DNA from: Glossina fuscipes
Lineage: Eukaryota > Arthropoda > Insecta > Diptera > Glossinidae
Assembly: GCF_014805625.2 (NCBI RefSeq)
Contig: NW_023998432.1
Coordinates: forward strand, 7,241,243-7,305,242
DNA length: 64,000 nt
Reading direction: 5' to 3'
In this document: positions 53,880 to 64,000 of the stretch, in pieces
Layout: every line of letters begins with the position of its first letter
How positions within the stretch are numbered: position 1 is the first letter of the stretch
Program-made: the position numbers and the translations under genes
Notes under the pieces: generated by a model
Database searches by the model: none
Seen by the model: the letters and a program-made list of their open reading frames with translations, nothing else
What the model was told of the DNA's origin: nothing

Positions 53880-54770
53880 ATGGCTGGGAAGAAACTCCGT
53901 CCGAGGAGTAAGAAGTCAGAGGTAAACAGTCCGATCAAGAAACGTTGTCTCCCCACAAAGAAACGATAAGGGCGAAGGGTGGCCAAAGGGTTAGTCCACT
54001 TCATGGGAATAAGTGTGGGCGTAGATTTCTACTCTGAGTCTGTCTGATAGGCAGTTCGATTTCCGTAAGAACCTCTATACCGATGAAGTTTGGATACGTG
54101 CACGACATATATCAATGACTGTAGCGATAAATATGTGCTAGGGATATTTACTGACTTTAACGGTGCATTTGACGATCTTAATTAGAACAGTGTACTTGCC
54201 AGACTCGAATAGTTAAATTGAAGTTTGGGTAAAGTCAGAATGTGCTTGTGCTGTTTGTACGAACGACATTTTCTTTAGCAATATGGTTAGAGAATACCTA
54301 TAAGGGTCCATCAGTGGACCATTCATGTGGAACTTTGCGATGGATCGCTTATCAAGGCAACCAGAAGGAACGTGCAGAAAAAAGATGGTAAACGTAGATT
54401 CTCCTCAGATGATTTACTCACCGTAGCAAAAGGTGAAGCTCGTAAAGTTATCGAAAAATGCAATGAGTGCATGAAGTTACTGCGTGAGCGCGTGGTTTTC
54501 GTGCGGATGTTCATTAGATAAAGCTGTGATGATGCTAGTAAACGTTAGCCTCTCGTTCGGCAGACTTCCAATAGTTAAGGTGAATGAGGTTAAGCTTAAG
54601 TACGAAGCATGCATATTCGATTGCAATTTTGTCTACAAACTACGAAAAGATCAACATTATAATTATTACCCTCTTCTTGCAAGAAGGTTACTATTCTCAT
54701 TGTCGCGATGTCACAAGAATTTACTTAAACATGACTTTCCATGAGAAACAATGTCTTCATGGCTGTTAAT
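53880..54770 (+). mobile_element. R1-type non-LTR fragment
   Basis: ATG at 53880 opens a basic peptide (MAGKKLRPRSKKSEVNSPIK) that may be an ORF1 start. From about 54050, RT pieces follow: FRKNLCTDEVWIRARHI, VLGIFTDFNGAFDDLN (first catalytic Asp, normally DFKGAFDN), VREYL..GSISGPFMWN. In frame 54327-54521 SSDDLLTVAKGEARKVIEKC is the YADD box with Tyr-Ala replaced by Ser-Ser. SLDKAVMMLV and LSFGRLPIVKVNEVKLKY then match the R1-group motif after the palm. Endonuclease and N-terminal RT are missing. Confidence 0.6.
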
Positions 54771-56755
54771 AATCAATCAATGTTTAGATGCTTATCAAAA
54801 ATATTGTAAATTTAAGTGATAAGCATTTTTTGTAAGAAAACTAATTGTTTAAAGCAAAAATTATCTCAAATAAATCACTTGCAGTCGAGTACTCAAACAA
54901 TAAAAATCTTTTTATTTAACTTATGATAAGGAAAGGTATGCCTTTAGTTAACGCGCTAAGAAAGGAGCGTGTAGAGAGATTAAATTCTAGAGAGCGTAAA
55001 TTGTTATTAAAGAAACATGTCCGTATATCATAGTAATATCATTCGCAAAAAAGTGACAGCGGCAGAGTGGTTGTTGAAGTTATTCGTGATATGTTATATG
55101 TGGAGACTTTAACTTTAGTCTGCATTTGGGTTTTATACTTACGGTTCATGGATCTCTGAATTGCATTGTTGCATTAAAGTCCTTCAGAAACTATAACTTG
55201 CGCATGAGATAATCAACCTGAAATTAAAAACATGTGTTGTGAGAACGCGCCTATTGCTCTGGATTCAGAAATTTCAAGACTATGGGAATTGGACAAGTGG
55301 ATATTGATATCGGTTGTAATCCAGCTCTCTCTACCCCTAAAATGTTGGCTGCATTGAGTACGTTTGCTTTCTGTGTTTTCTTTAGGCGGCATGCTATGAA
55401 ATGGAGTCTCCACAACACTATTGGAGCCTCGTCCGCTTATCCTCGCTGAACGTTGATAGGAGTGGCTGACTGCAGTGGGGGTGAATACTTTTAGGAGATT
55501 TCTACATTTTTGGTATGGTAGTGTGGTGGAAATCCCTTTCCATGTTTCTTTGCATTGCTATTGGTGTTTGAGCTCAGCTTGAGCTTCGCTCACACTTTTT
55601 TCGAAAGTGACGTTTCTCTTACTGAAAAGAAGAGTTCGGGTGAAGCCTCTTCCTAACATTGAGAGTATCATGTCCATGTGCATTGCATTGGTTGGTTCTG
55701 TATTACTGTAGTCTCATCTGCAGATTCTAGCCCATACCGAGTTTCAGGTGATATGGGAACTCCTGTAAAGACTGCTCTAAGGCTTTCATTATTCCTTTCC
55801 TCAACCCTCCTCTTCGCTCTCACCCCGTTTTAATTCTGGTCACAAGCGTGTCAGGAACGCGAAAAGCAATCTTTGGGATTCACTCTGACAGCGAAAATGA
55901 CACATTGCGGGAGTTTCGTGGCCGCTGTGATTAGCTCAAATCGCAAAAAAAGCTGTTAATCGGTTTGGAATGGCATGTCAACTGGATGTGTTACCCAAAG
56001 AAACTCAGCATATTTAGATACCGCGTAACTCTTATGAGAGGAGATATACGTATACGTACACTTGTCTACGGTGGCATAATCTCATATGAATATTGAATGA
56101 GAGAAAATTTCTGCCTCTTTTATGTGGCAAATAGCCTTTAAAATTCATTTTTCCAACGCTACGTAATTCGTGATTTGATTTTTTTTTGGTGTTAACAATT
56201 TCTGCTAATTTTTATAAAACGTATTACTAAGTTAGTGTTAACTTTTTAAAAATTGGGAACTGAGTGTTTGGTAAATTAAAAGTGGTAATACTATTTTTGT
56301 TTTTGCAATTGATGTGCGCGCACATACATTGGCGTTTGACCATCTTTTTTCTGTTTTGACTAGCTTTGTCTCTTGATGCTTTAACAGGCAAATACACTTA
56401 GTGTGCGCCATTCTCTTAATTTTGGTGGACGATAATCTTCGTAAGAAGATAATTCTGTTTTTTATAAAATTTTTTTTGGGGATTTTGAGTTAAGATGGAC
56501 CAAGCCAATAAATTTGTCGCTTATATGTCCAGATAATAGACAGTAGTAATTATTGGCAGGTAATATATGCAAAACACAATAGCTAAAGCCGATATGTTAA
56601 GTGTAATTGTGGATTGTTGAGTTGTTGAAAGAGATGTAAAAGAAGGTGTTGCAAACCTTGGTTGAAAACAAAAACGGTATGTTATAGCAACCGAAAATGA
56701 TTAAACCAAAATAAAGAAAAAAAAAATTTATCAGGCATTAAAAAGACAAATTCGC
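54771..56755. other. Unassigned region, partly GC-richer
   Basis: The stretch 55000-56050 is less AT-rich than its surroundings and may contain eroded non-LTR sequence in either strand (frames such as 55213-55413 minus), but I cannot name a domain. 56150-56755 is AT-rich with T-runs. Nothing further supported. Confidence 0.3.
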
Positions 56756-56759
56756 TTTT

Positions 56760-57960
56760 CTAATAAAGCAAGTTAGTTCCCCGAGATGACGTACATTTTT
56801 TGCTAAGATCGAGAAGACCATCATATAACTTGGAGCAACTAAGAGAACTGCGAATACCATCAAGCCTTAGACATCTGACGATTAGATGCTCAGCATACAC
56901 GGTCATATTGCAAACTTCATAAATACCACATAGTATAGCACGAAACATTTTTAAATATACTTTATCATAAGTATGACCACTCATGAGTCTATACAGACTT
57001 TAGATTTTCCAGAAATTAAAGGAAGCCTCTGAAAAGGGTTTAAATTGAAATGGGAGATTTATTTTATAGAAAAGCCGCAGTCTCATTAAATTCATCGCCA
57101 ACATTTGGTTGTTGGAAGATGTGGTTCCGAATTGCCCGTATTGCTTCATTGGGAGTGTATTTGATGAACGAAATCGTCCCATCAACTTGCGTCCTTTTTG
57201 CATGAATGCCGTCTTTTGTATTTAAAAAAAAGCCGCAGTGATCAGGTATCCGAACAAGGTGGCAGTCATCCACTTGACATTCATTTAACATCCTGTGTGT
57301 ATCAAACACGTATTGATTTTCTGCATCTCTTCTATTTACTAGAAGTAGCGCTGACTTTCTACCCGAAAAAATAAAAATTCTTTTGATACTGTCAACAATA
57401 GCATGTCTGATGACAAGCAATTCAATAAAAGTCGAGGAAAGTTCCACCGCCACTTTGATTCTACGTAATATTTTACAGAGATACTTCACTAAAGAGAAGC
57501 TAGACAGATTATGGCCGACGGAGCCGTCACTGGCGTAGTCGTTGTTGTGATAAAGAAGAAGCTTTTTTGATATAAGATCCTCATACATGAGAAATTGACC
57601 TTTTACTTTGAGGTATAGATCGATTCAAGAATGGTCGTGAAGACTCCACATTTGTTGTTAAAAAAGTTGCAGAGAGGAATTGAATTTATCTTGTCAAATA
57701 TATGACGCAGTTTTTGATAACAAAATGTGTAGCTGCAAGAGAGAGTGTCGCTAAGAGATGTAACTTTCCCAAAAAAAGAAGGACTCATTATCTTGACCTT
57801 AATTAACTGCTTGGCAGTACAAAGAAGAGCTCTTTTGGAAACGTGCTATTCCACAGAAATGACATTGAAAATATTCTGAGGACCCCGTTGTTATTTACTT
57901 CAAAATTGAATCACATTAGTTTTCTATGCGCCCCTCAATTTGTGAAACTGACAAGCATCA
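56760..57960 (-). mobile_element. Non-LTR retrotransposon fragment (family B), inverted copy
   Basis: On the minus strand: an RT-tail piece (KRALLCTAKQLIKVKIMSPS, about 57790-57850), a linker (SYTFCYQKLRHIFDKINSIP), RNase H in frame 57588-57064 (FIELLVIRHAIVDS, FSGRKSALLLVNRRDAENQY, VDDCHLVRIPDHCGFFLNTK), then frame 56984-56760, MSGHTYDKVYLKMFRA with C..C..H..C spacing in CGIYEVCNMTVYAEHLIVRC. The last is the Cys/His tail following RNase H in I-type elements. It matches 1-1075 and extends further 3'. The third RNase H Asp is Gly (FSGRKS versus FSDSKS in the first copy). Confidence 0.75.
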
Positions 57961-58444
57961 GAACGTAACTAAAAACATGATCAGGCAATATACAATAAAA
58001 ATGTTAATTGCATCCGACAAAGAATATAAAGTTTATTAGAAGATAAAAACTATAATTAGCTTAAACTAAAGAAAAATCATATAGACCATTAATATATTAC
58101 AATTTTAAGCTATCCAGCGAAGATTACCTAGATCAGGTATGCATATTTGTGCCAATTGAAGTGTACCTCCAAAATGAAACAAAAAGACGAAATTAATGAA
58201 ACGGTAAAACAAAAAATAAGCAACAGCACGCAATATGTTGCATCAACTTGCATTTTTAATAAACAAATGAATTTAGTGTCTATGGTCAATAATATTATGT
58301 GATGGTAAAAAACGTCACAATACGCACACATAAATAACTGAATTGAAATATTGGAATTAAACATAAGTATGGTAAACAAAGCTCAAAACATGAATTAAAA
58401 ATTGAATAAGAATGGAAAATATATTGAAATATATTGAAATATAT
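57961..58444. other. AT-rich spacer
   Basis: The minus frame 58379-58128 encodes a hydrophobic Cys/Phe-rich peptide of doubtful reality. The last 24 bases are ATATTGAAAT repeats, the target of the short retroposon. Confidence 0.4.
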
Positions 58445-58536
58445 GAGCCGATAGCCTGTGTTGCTAGTGCTCAATGTCTCTTTTTTTAGTCTAAGAATTC
58501 AATTCATTAGTCTAAAATTAAAATAATAATAATAAT
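58445..58536 (+). repeat. Short retroposon with AAT tail, copy 2
   Basis: A 92-bp unit, same start (GAGCCGATAGCCTG) and same internal order as 33292-33385, ending AATAATAATAATAAT. The flanking duplication ATTGAAATATAT (58433-58444 and 58537-58548) is perfect over 12 bp, although the target itself is a short repeat. Differences from copy 1 are confined to a C inside the T-run and the tail length, so both insertions are recent relative to the rest of the window. Confidence 0.8.
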
Positions 58537-58548
58537 ATTGAAATATAT

Positions 58549-59820
58549 ACAAATGTAAGAGAACCAAATAAATTATATACTAAAATTAAACGCTAATGAA
58601 TTTATTCACACGAGTGGTATATAATTGTCAATTTTTAATTAAATGTATCTTTCTACTTCCAATCTTGATCAAAAAAAGAAAAAGATAGCATCGACACCCT
58701 CTTCTCTGATTCGTAGACTACGGCTATGAGAAGATATGATAAATGAATCTTGATGATAACTAATCTCACATGATCTATAAGAAATGATATTACGGACAGT
58801 ATCTATCAGAAGAGATTGTGTATGTGCACCATGTCTTGCCCAAACGAGCGATATTGTCCTTCAAAACAGACTGATGTCATCGGCGGAACTGCGGATACAG
58901 TGATGGACCTATTGGAAGAGTTGCGATGGTGTTGTGGCGATTGTAGAAAGGAGGAAATAGATATTTACTAGTTTTTTATGCAGACAACAATGGGTTTGTC
59001 GCTAATAGGTAAGGAACTCGCAGCTTCGTGTCTTTCAGGTTTTGAAAAATACAAGCCGATGTATGATAAATGTTTCCATCTGAACCGTTTGTTTTGCTTC
59101 GGAAATCTAAGGGACCAACATGTAGTGTGGCATGTGGTTCTTCCCCTTTGAAAGCTCATGCATCTGTACTTGTTGGTCTCTTCCTTAACTTATCTCCAAC
59201 AACAAAATTTATGAACCTCTCCTTGTCAAATCCTATAACGACACTGAATGGTCTATCTCGCCCTGCCTAAAGATAAAAACCAAATTTCTTCTAATATTAA
59301 CAACGCTGATAACATCATTGGGCGGAACAGTCCTTCCCGTTACAGCTGTGCGTCAATAATACGTTCTCCGACTAGAGAGGATCAGCCAGGATAACCTAAA
59401 AGTAAAAATAGAAGATAAATAAAATAAAAAAAAGCTCTTCTCTCAACAGCAATGACATTTTTAGAAGGGATAAACTAGATCGTCCTACTTATTTGATTTA
59501 TAGTCATTCGCATGAAAATTTGCAACAAATGCATATTTGTATACATATACTATAACAATAAGAAAACTCGCCTCTCTATTATGACATCCTGCGATGTTAG
59601 TATAAATGCAAGATTTGGAATAAAATGAAGTGTGGAAGAATAAGCTGAAGAAAAACGACGCGTTGCATTTCGAGATTGAGGACAGAACATTACTGGCGAC
59701 GAGGACAAATTGCAAAAAAAGCATAAAAGTGATAAAAGTGCTAAATAGGTAACAACAAAAATATAAAAAAATCTGCCGCGTATCGTCAGATCGTAAATTA
59801 AAATTGCAAAATAATATATT
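58549..59820. other. Unassigned region
   Basis: Less AT-rich at 58800-59400. At about 58830-58960 the plus strand encodes CPNERYC and, in another frame, DTVMDLLEELRWCCGDCRK, which recalls the PHD-like Cys finger at the front of some non-LTR ORF1 proteins, but the pattern is incomplete. Frame 59070-59270 (+) is unidentified. Confidence 0.25.
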
Positions 59821-59891
59821 ACATATTTATACTAAAATTTCAGCCAATTACGAAAACGAGTGCACTTTTACGGCAGGAAGAATTTTCTAGA

Positions 59892-60622
59892 ATGCTCCTA
59901 GATGAACGACAGGATTGGGTGCAAACCCTACTCAAAATCGAAGCGGATTCTTTAAAAGCATCAGAAGAGCCATTTGTACCAGCTTTTCGTAAATTCCATA
60001 CAAAAACACAAAATGGAGATTCCAGTTTGCAACAATTACAGCAACATTTTATTGCAGAAATCAAATTTCTTGTCCTAGAAAGGTCCAGAACTATTTAATC
60101 TAAAACTTATTAATAAAAAATTTATTTGAAACTGCTGACCTTAAAAATCAAACCGTTACTGAATTAACCTTCAAATTGTCATAAAATTTTTTGTTAGTAC
60201 AAAACATTGTAGCACCTCTGAATTTCGTAAGACCGAAATGAAACCTAACCAGTCCTACAACGATTGCACCGCTGAGCAGTGTTGTAACAAATTTACTGAT
60301 GAAATGATGAGCGATCATATTATTACTCACATACCGAATGATACCGTTAGTCTCCTTAATTGCAGAGTCATATGAAGTCAAAACAGAAAGCGTCTTACCC
60401 ATCAAAGAAAATTCAATAGAAATTCCCAAACTTGTTCAAGTAACTGCCATTGGAAATAACATTAAGAAAGCATGTCTAAAAGAAAATGCTAAGTTTCTAC
60501 CAAGGTTTAGTTCATGTTCTAGTTGTTTTAAATCACACGATCGAGAGAATTGGAAGCTCAGAAGCGCTATTTGCCAAAAATGTTACAAAAACGGGCACAT
60601 TGTACTTGGTTGTTTAAATTAA
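59892..60622 (+). pseudogene. Gypsy gag remnant with zinc knuckles
   Basis: Frame 59892-60098 starts MLLDERQDWVQTLLKIEADS, a gag N-terminal helix. Frame 60338-60622 ends with CSSCFKSHDRENW and an intact CQKCYKNGHIVLGC (60572-60613, C-x2-C-x4-H-x4-C). The paired Cys/His arrangement with 'RSAICQKC.K.GHI...C' suits gypsy lineages related to mag. Frames in between are broken. Confidence 0.6.
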
Positions 60623-61499
60623 CAATTTAATTTGCGAACAAAAGAAAAAACAAAAGAGGCACAACCGGTATTTAGATAACTGAAACCGCCTATGAACCTA
60701 CAAAAATTTATATCTTTCGTAGAATGCAAAATCGTGTAGATATGAAAACGTATGTAAATATCAATTCGCTAAATCATACGCTCCAAAAATATTACTATAT
60801 GTCAATTACTATTGGTCAAAATTGAATTCCCATTGTTGATGGAGTAAAAACGAAAATAAAATGAAAAAATAACCAACGAAATTACTCTAATTGTTATTGA
60901 TTCGGAAAATCTCTTTAGATTAGATTTATTCCAAACACTCTGTTTCGAAATTAAACAAGTGAAAATTTCAATTCAAATCCAAGAGTGATTCTAAGTTTGA
61001 CGCATATATGTACCTAAAAGACCCAAAATTTTTTAAATCCGCACCTGCATCTTCTGCGCAGTTTCCGAAATTTAATGAAGAAATTAAACGTGCAACGAGC
61101 CAAGCTGTTAATGCACAAAGTGATATTGATTAACACCCGTTACCAACTAGGCAAATGTTATTTCACGCTATACGCTATGGCAAATAGTTCACAAAAGTAG
61201 ATTAAAAAGAAGCATATTTATAAATTGGGCTTGATGTACAATCAAAGATGTTCATGGTTATAATTAATCACTAGCCCTTTTCGGGTACCAACGTCTTCCT
61301 TTCTGAATTGTCAGTGCGCCCCCTATTTTTCAAAAAAATGTTAAATAATTATTTTTTGACATAGAGGGATGCGCAAGTTACTTTGTCGCCCTCTTTATTT
61401 GAGCCCCAACATTATCAACTCACATGCTCCGCCTTGATAATGTGCTTCAAATTTTAAAATATGACGGTGTAAATTACTATACATAAAAATGTTACCTCT

Positions 61500-62480
61500 T
61501 ACAAGAGCAAATAGAATAACTGGAGCCATATAATTACCGCTGATGGCATACTACCAGGTGGATCTGCAGCAAAAGCCGTAAGCGAATTAAACCCACCAAA
61601 GGATTTAAAGCAATTGGGAACCTGTTCCTCTTAAAATTAAAAACTACTCCAATTTTCTACCTAATTTTACTACTGCTGCAACGCCTTTAAATCGTTTACG
61701 TAGGAAAAAACATTGTATTCAAATGGGATGGTGTTCAACAATTAAATATCACATGTCGTCAATGCTACTAAACTAGCTCATTTTCAAGAGAAATTGCCGA
61801 TTATTCTTGACAACGACGTGTCTCATTTTGAATTAGTAGCATTTTGGTCGCAGATATATCCTAATGGCCCAGAAAGACAATAGCTTTCGCTGCAAAGATA
61901 TTGAGCAAACAGCAAGTTAAATATAGCCAATTTAAGAAAAGGATTTATCTATTATTTTTGCCGTAAAACGTTTTCACTAGTTCCTGTATGAAAAAACTTT
62001 TGCTTTTTTAACTGACCATAAACCTTTGCTAAGTATTTTTAATGCTACAAAACATCTTTCAACTATGGCACCTCATAGATTGCAGTAACGACGTTTAATT
62101 TTGATGACACACCCCTTTAAATCCAAATATCATTAAATGACAGATCATGAAAATGCTTAAATTCCAATCGCTTTCGATGAAGATTTCGATAACGAAGAAG
62201 CTGTGTGTAACGTCAAGTTCGATAATTTAATCTAATCCGTAAACACGTCAACGAAGATTTCATATTACGTAAAGTTCAATATTTTACAATAAATAGATTG
62301 CCTGAAAAACGTCAAGAAATATGTTCCAATCTAAACTCTTTCTTTAATCGTAAACCTTTTTTTGCTGGACTACTTCCCTTGCACATTGATTTCATCCGAA
62401 TATTCCTGAAACGTTAAAAATTTGGTGATCGCCAGTCAGTATTTATATTCAAGATAATTTTGAATAAATGAATGTTAACG
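61500..62480 (+). pseudogene. Gypsy RT thumb, RNase H and integrase start
   Basis: ITADGILPGGSAAKAVSELN followed by PPKDLKQLG is the RT thumb. After a stop, NYSNFLPNFTTAATPLNRL follows. RNase H: LPIILDNDVSHFELVAF (usually DAS..G), YPNGPERQ, LSIIFAVKRFH, LTDHKPLLSIFNATKHLSTM. Near 62240-62400 IRKHVNEDFILRKVQYF is plausible post-RNase H sequence. Frame changes are frequent. Confidence 0.6.
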
Positions 62481-62500
62481 AGGGACTGTATAATTCAAAC

Positions 62501-64000
62501 GAGTACATTATCGTCAGGCAATGTTGATGAGGTGATTGCCACTTTTATTATTTTTTTTATTTATTATTGATGTGGTCCTAATAAGGAAAGAATATACTAG
62601 AGAAAATACCTATATATTCAAGGCGAACTTATCTGGTTATTATTAGTGTTAGCATGGTTTACTGTTGACATTAGTCGACCCTGTTTAACTGTCCAAAATC
62701 CTGAGCGGACACTTTTCCATTACAGCTTACCTTTCTTCTTAACTTTGTAATAGTAAATGACACCATTGACCAGCACGGTATATTTGTGGTTAACAGAGGC
62801 ACATGACAAGCCTTTTGTGGCCCCTATTCCATGGGGCATATTTTCTTGTTTTATTAAACAACGGATCCTCGAAACACAATTATAGTCTAAGGTGAGTTCT
62901 GATTAGCTAGAGTTTCTATATGTCTTTTAAACTAATTTTTAGGTACTTCATAATATATTTTAATGTAGGTTTTAGTTATCGAAAATGTTCATGTTCATGA
63001 CGACTGACTAGAGACATGGTCTTGTACGTCAATGACCTTTTGTTATGGACAATAGTAAACTCACTCAACAGAAACTCACTATACCTATATACGCATACGT
63101 TGCACATTCAAGGAAGCCATTGTTAATCATTATTTATAAGTCTTGAGCAGATTTTCAGTCTAACAATGGGCCCGAAGCTACTGCAGAAACGGATTAAGTC
63201 AATAGTGTAGTCAATTTGAAATATCGTGTTGTAAGATATTTTTTTTTTTGTATTGATAATCTTTTAAAAAATGGGCATGAAGACGAATTAGAACAACTTT
63301 TTTCATCTTGGTTCTTCACCATAAATGGAATCACAACGAGACGTAAATGTTAAAAAAAGAAATAGAAGCCTTTCGGAAATTGTTGGATTTCTATTGAAAC
63401 TAAGATCTTCACTATTGTAAAGAGATGCAAACGAAATACAAACATAAAAAAATATAGGCATTAGACGCCTTTGAAATATGTTGATTAAATGTTGTTGCAA
63501 TTAAGTTCTGTAATAAACGGATATGATTCACTTTAATTTTCGTGTTTTTTTTAAGGATTGCGATTTTAGCTTGGGTTGGGTAAGCAACACTACATACAAC
63601 CCTCTAATCACTAGTCAGTCAAGCTCAAATAGAAGAGCGCGTCGCCCGTTTTAAAGCATTTAACGTTAGTAATATTTAAATAGATAGCAATGTTTAAAAA
63701 AATAGCTAACATGTATAAAAACAATAATGATATTAACAATAATAATGATCCAAGGCGAGACTAGGATGTCATCAATCGCAACAATATGTAGAAGTAATGG
63801 AAATCATAATAATGCATCAAACATAAAGCGTACCCTGGGGTACAATAACAATAAAGTCAACGGCTAAAAGGCGATTATGGACAGCAATAGGAACCATGAT
63901 TGACTTTGCTTCGTCAAAATGGAGAGAAGGAAACAAAATCATAACATTCCGTGAGGCGTACCGGTAATTACTCAAAATTTGATTTTTAAATAAAATCATT
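62501..64000. other. AT-rich end of window without recognisable gene
   Basis: Could hold the 3' part of the gypsy element, but no integrase motif or LTR was found. The short minus frames 63303-63500 and 63817-63999 show no family signature. Confidence 0.35.

Larger units (their letters stand above)
59820..62500 (+). mobile_element. Ty3/gypsy retrotransposon, mag-like, decayed
   Basis: A gag-like frame with a knuckle (60338-60622), then RT thumb, RNase H and a few later words on the plus strand. Protease and the RT fingers/palm are not legible, so an internal loss lies between about 60700 and 61500. No LTRs identified. This copy is a distinct lineage from the gypsy remnants at 9-12.9 and 50.7-51.6 kb by sequence. 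Confidence 0.65.

Noticed and set aside
60148..60429. 93-codon minus-strand ORF
   Set aside because: Antisense to the gypsy gag remnant, whose plus strand carries zinc knuckles.

Overview
This window looks like a stretch of insect nuclear DNA, most likely from a fly or a close relative. The reasons are strong A+T richness, no bacterial gene organisation, and a transposon set typical of such genomes: Jockey/CR1-type, I-type and R1-type non-LTR elements, Bel/Pao elements with an envelope-like third gene, several Ty3/gypsy lineages, and a Maverick/Polinton (adintovirus-like) DNA element. I found no convincing host gene. Almost every recognisable protein fragment belongs to a mobile element, and nearly all are broken by stops, frameshifts or deletions. 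The taxonomic guess is inference; no marker gene confirms it.

Layout. 1-1.1 kb: tail of an RNase H-bearing non-LTR element (family B), seen again inverted at 56.8-58.0 kb. 3.2-4.7 and 6.1-6.8 kb: Jockey/CR1-like fragments. 7.3-8.5 kb: first of three copies of a hairpin-rich, LTR-like repeat (others at 27.2 and 36.7 kb), here enlarged by a minisatellite and a small ORF. 9.0-12.9 kb: decayed gypsy element with gag, protease, RT, RNase H and integrase in order. 14.9-17.6 kb: minus-strand Bel/Pao pol and envelope-like remnant, fused at its upstream edge to an internally deleted I-type element (17.6-20.9 kb).

22.5-35.3 kb is the most notable block. A Maverick/Polinton fossil, with a capsid-like protein, an Asn/Asp-rich to basic protein, an adenovirus pX-like core protein, an adenain-like protease and a protein-primed DNA polymerase B, is split by a 5.7 kb Bel/Pao insertion (26.6-32.35 kb). 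That Bel copy is itself interrupted by an LTR-like repeat, so at least three insertion layers can be read.

35.6-40.1 kb: a Jockey/CR1-type element (family A) broken by an LTR-like repeat and by a 1.5 kb insertion with a TTTA-rich edge and a 66-bp hairpin tandem repeat. 40.8-41.7 kb: a third Bel gag, on the minus strand. 41.7-47.4 kb: AT-rich with no gene. 47.5-50.1 kb: second family A copy, abutting an inverted piece of the same endonuclease gene. 50.7-51.6 kb: gypsy RT/RNase H fragment. 53.9-54.8 kb: R1-type fragment. 59.8-62.5 kb: another gypsy element. A very short retroposon (about 93 bp with an AAT tail) occurs twice (33.29 and 58.44 kb), each copy flanked by its own 11-12 bp target-site duplication.

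Taken together this is a nested transposon graveyard such as pericentromeric heterochromatin or a piRNA cluster. The genes do not form a working pathway; what can be read is the order in which elements landed on each other.
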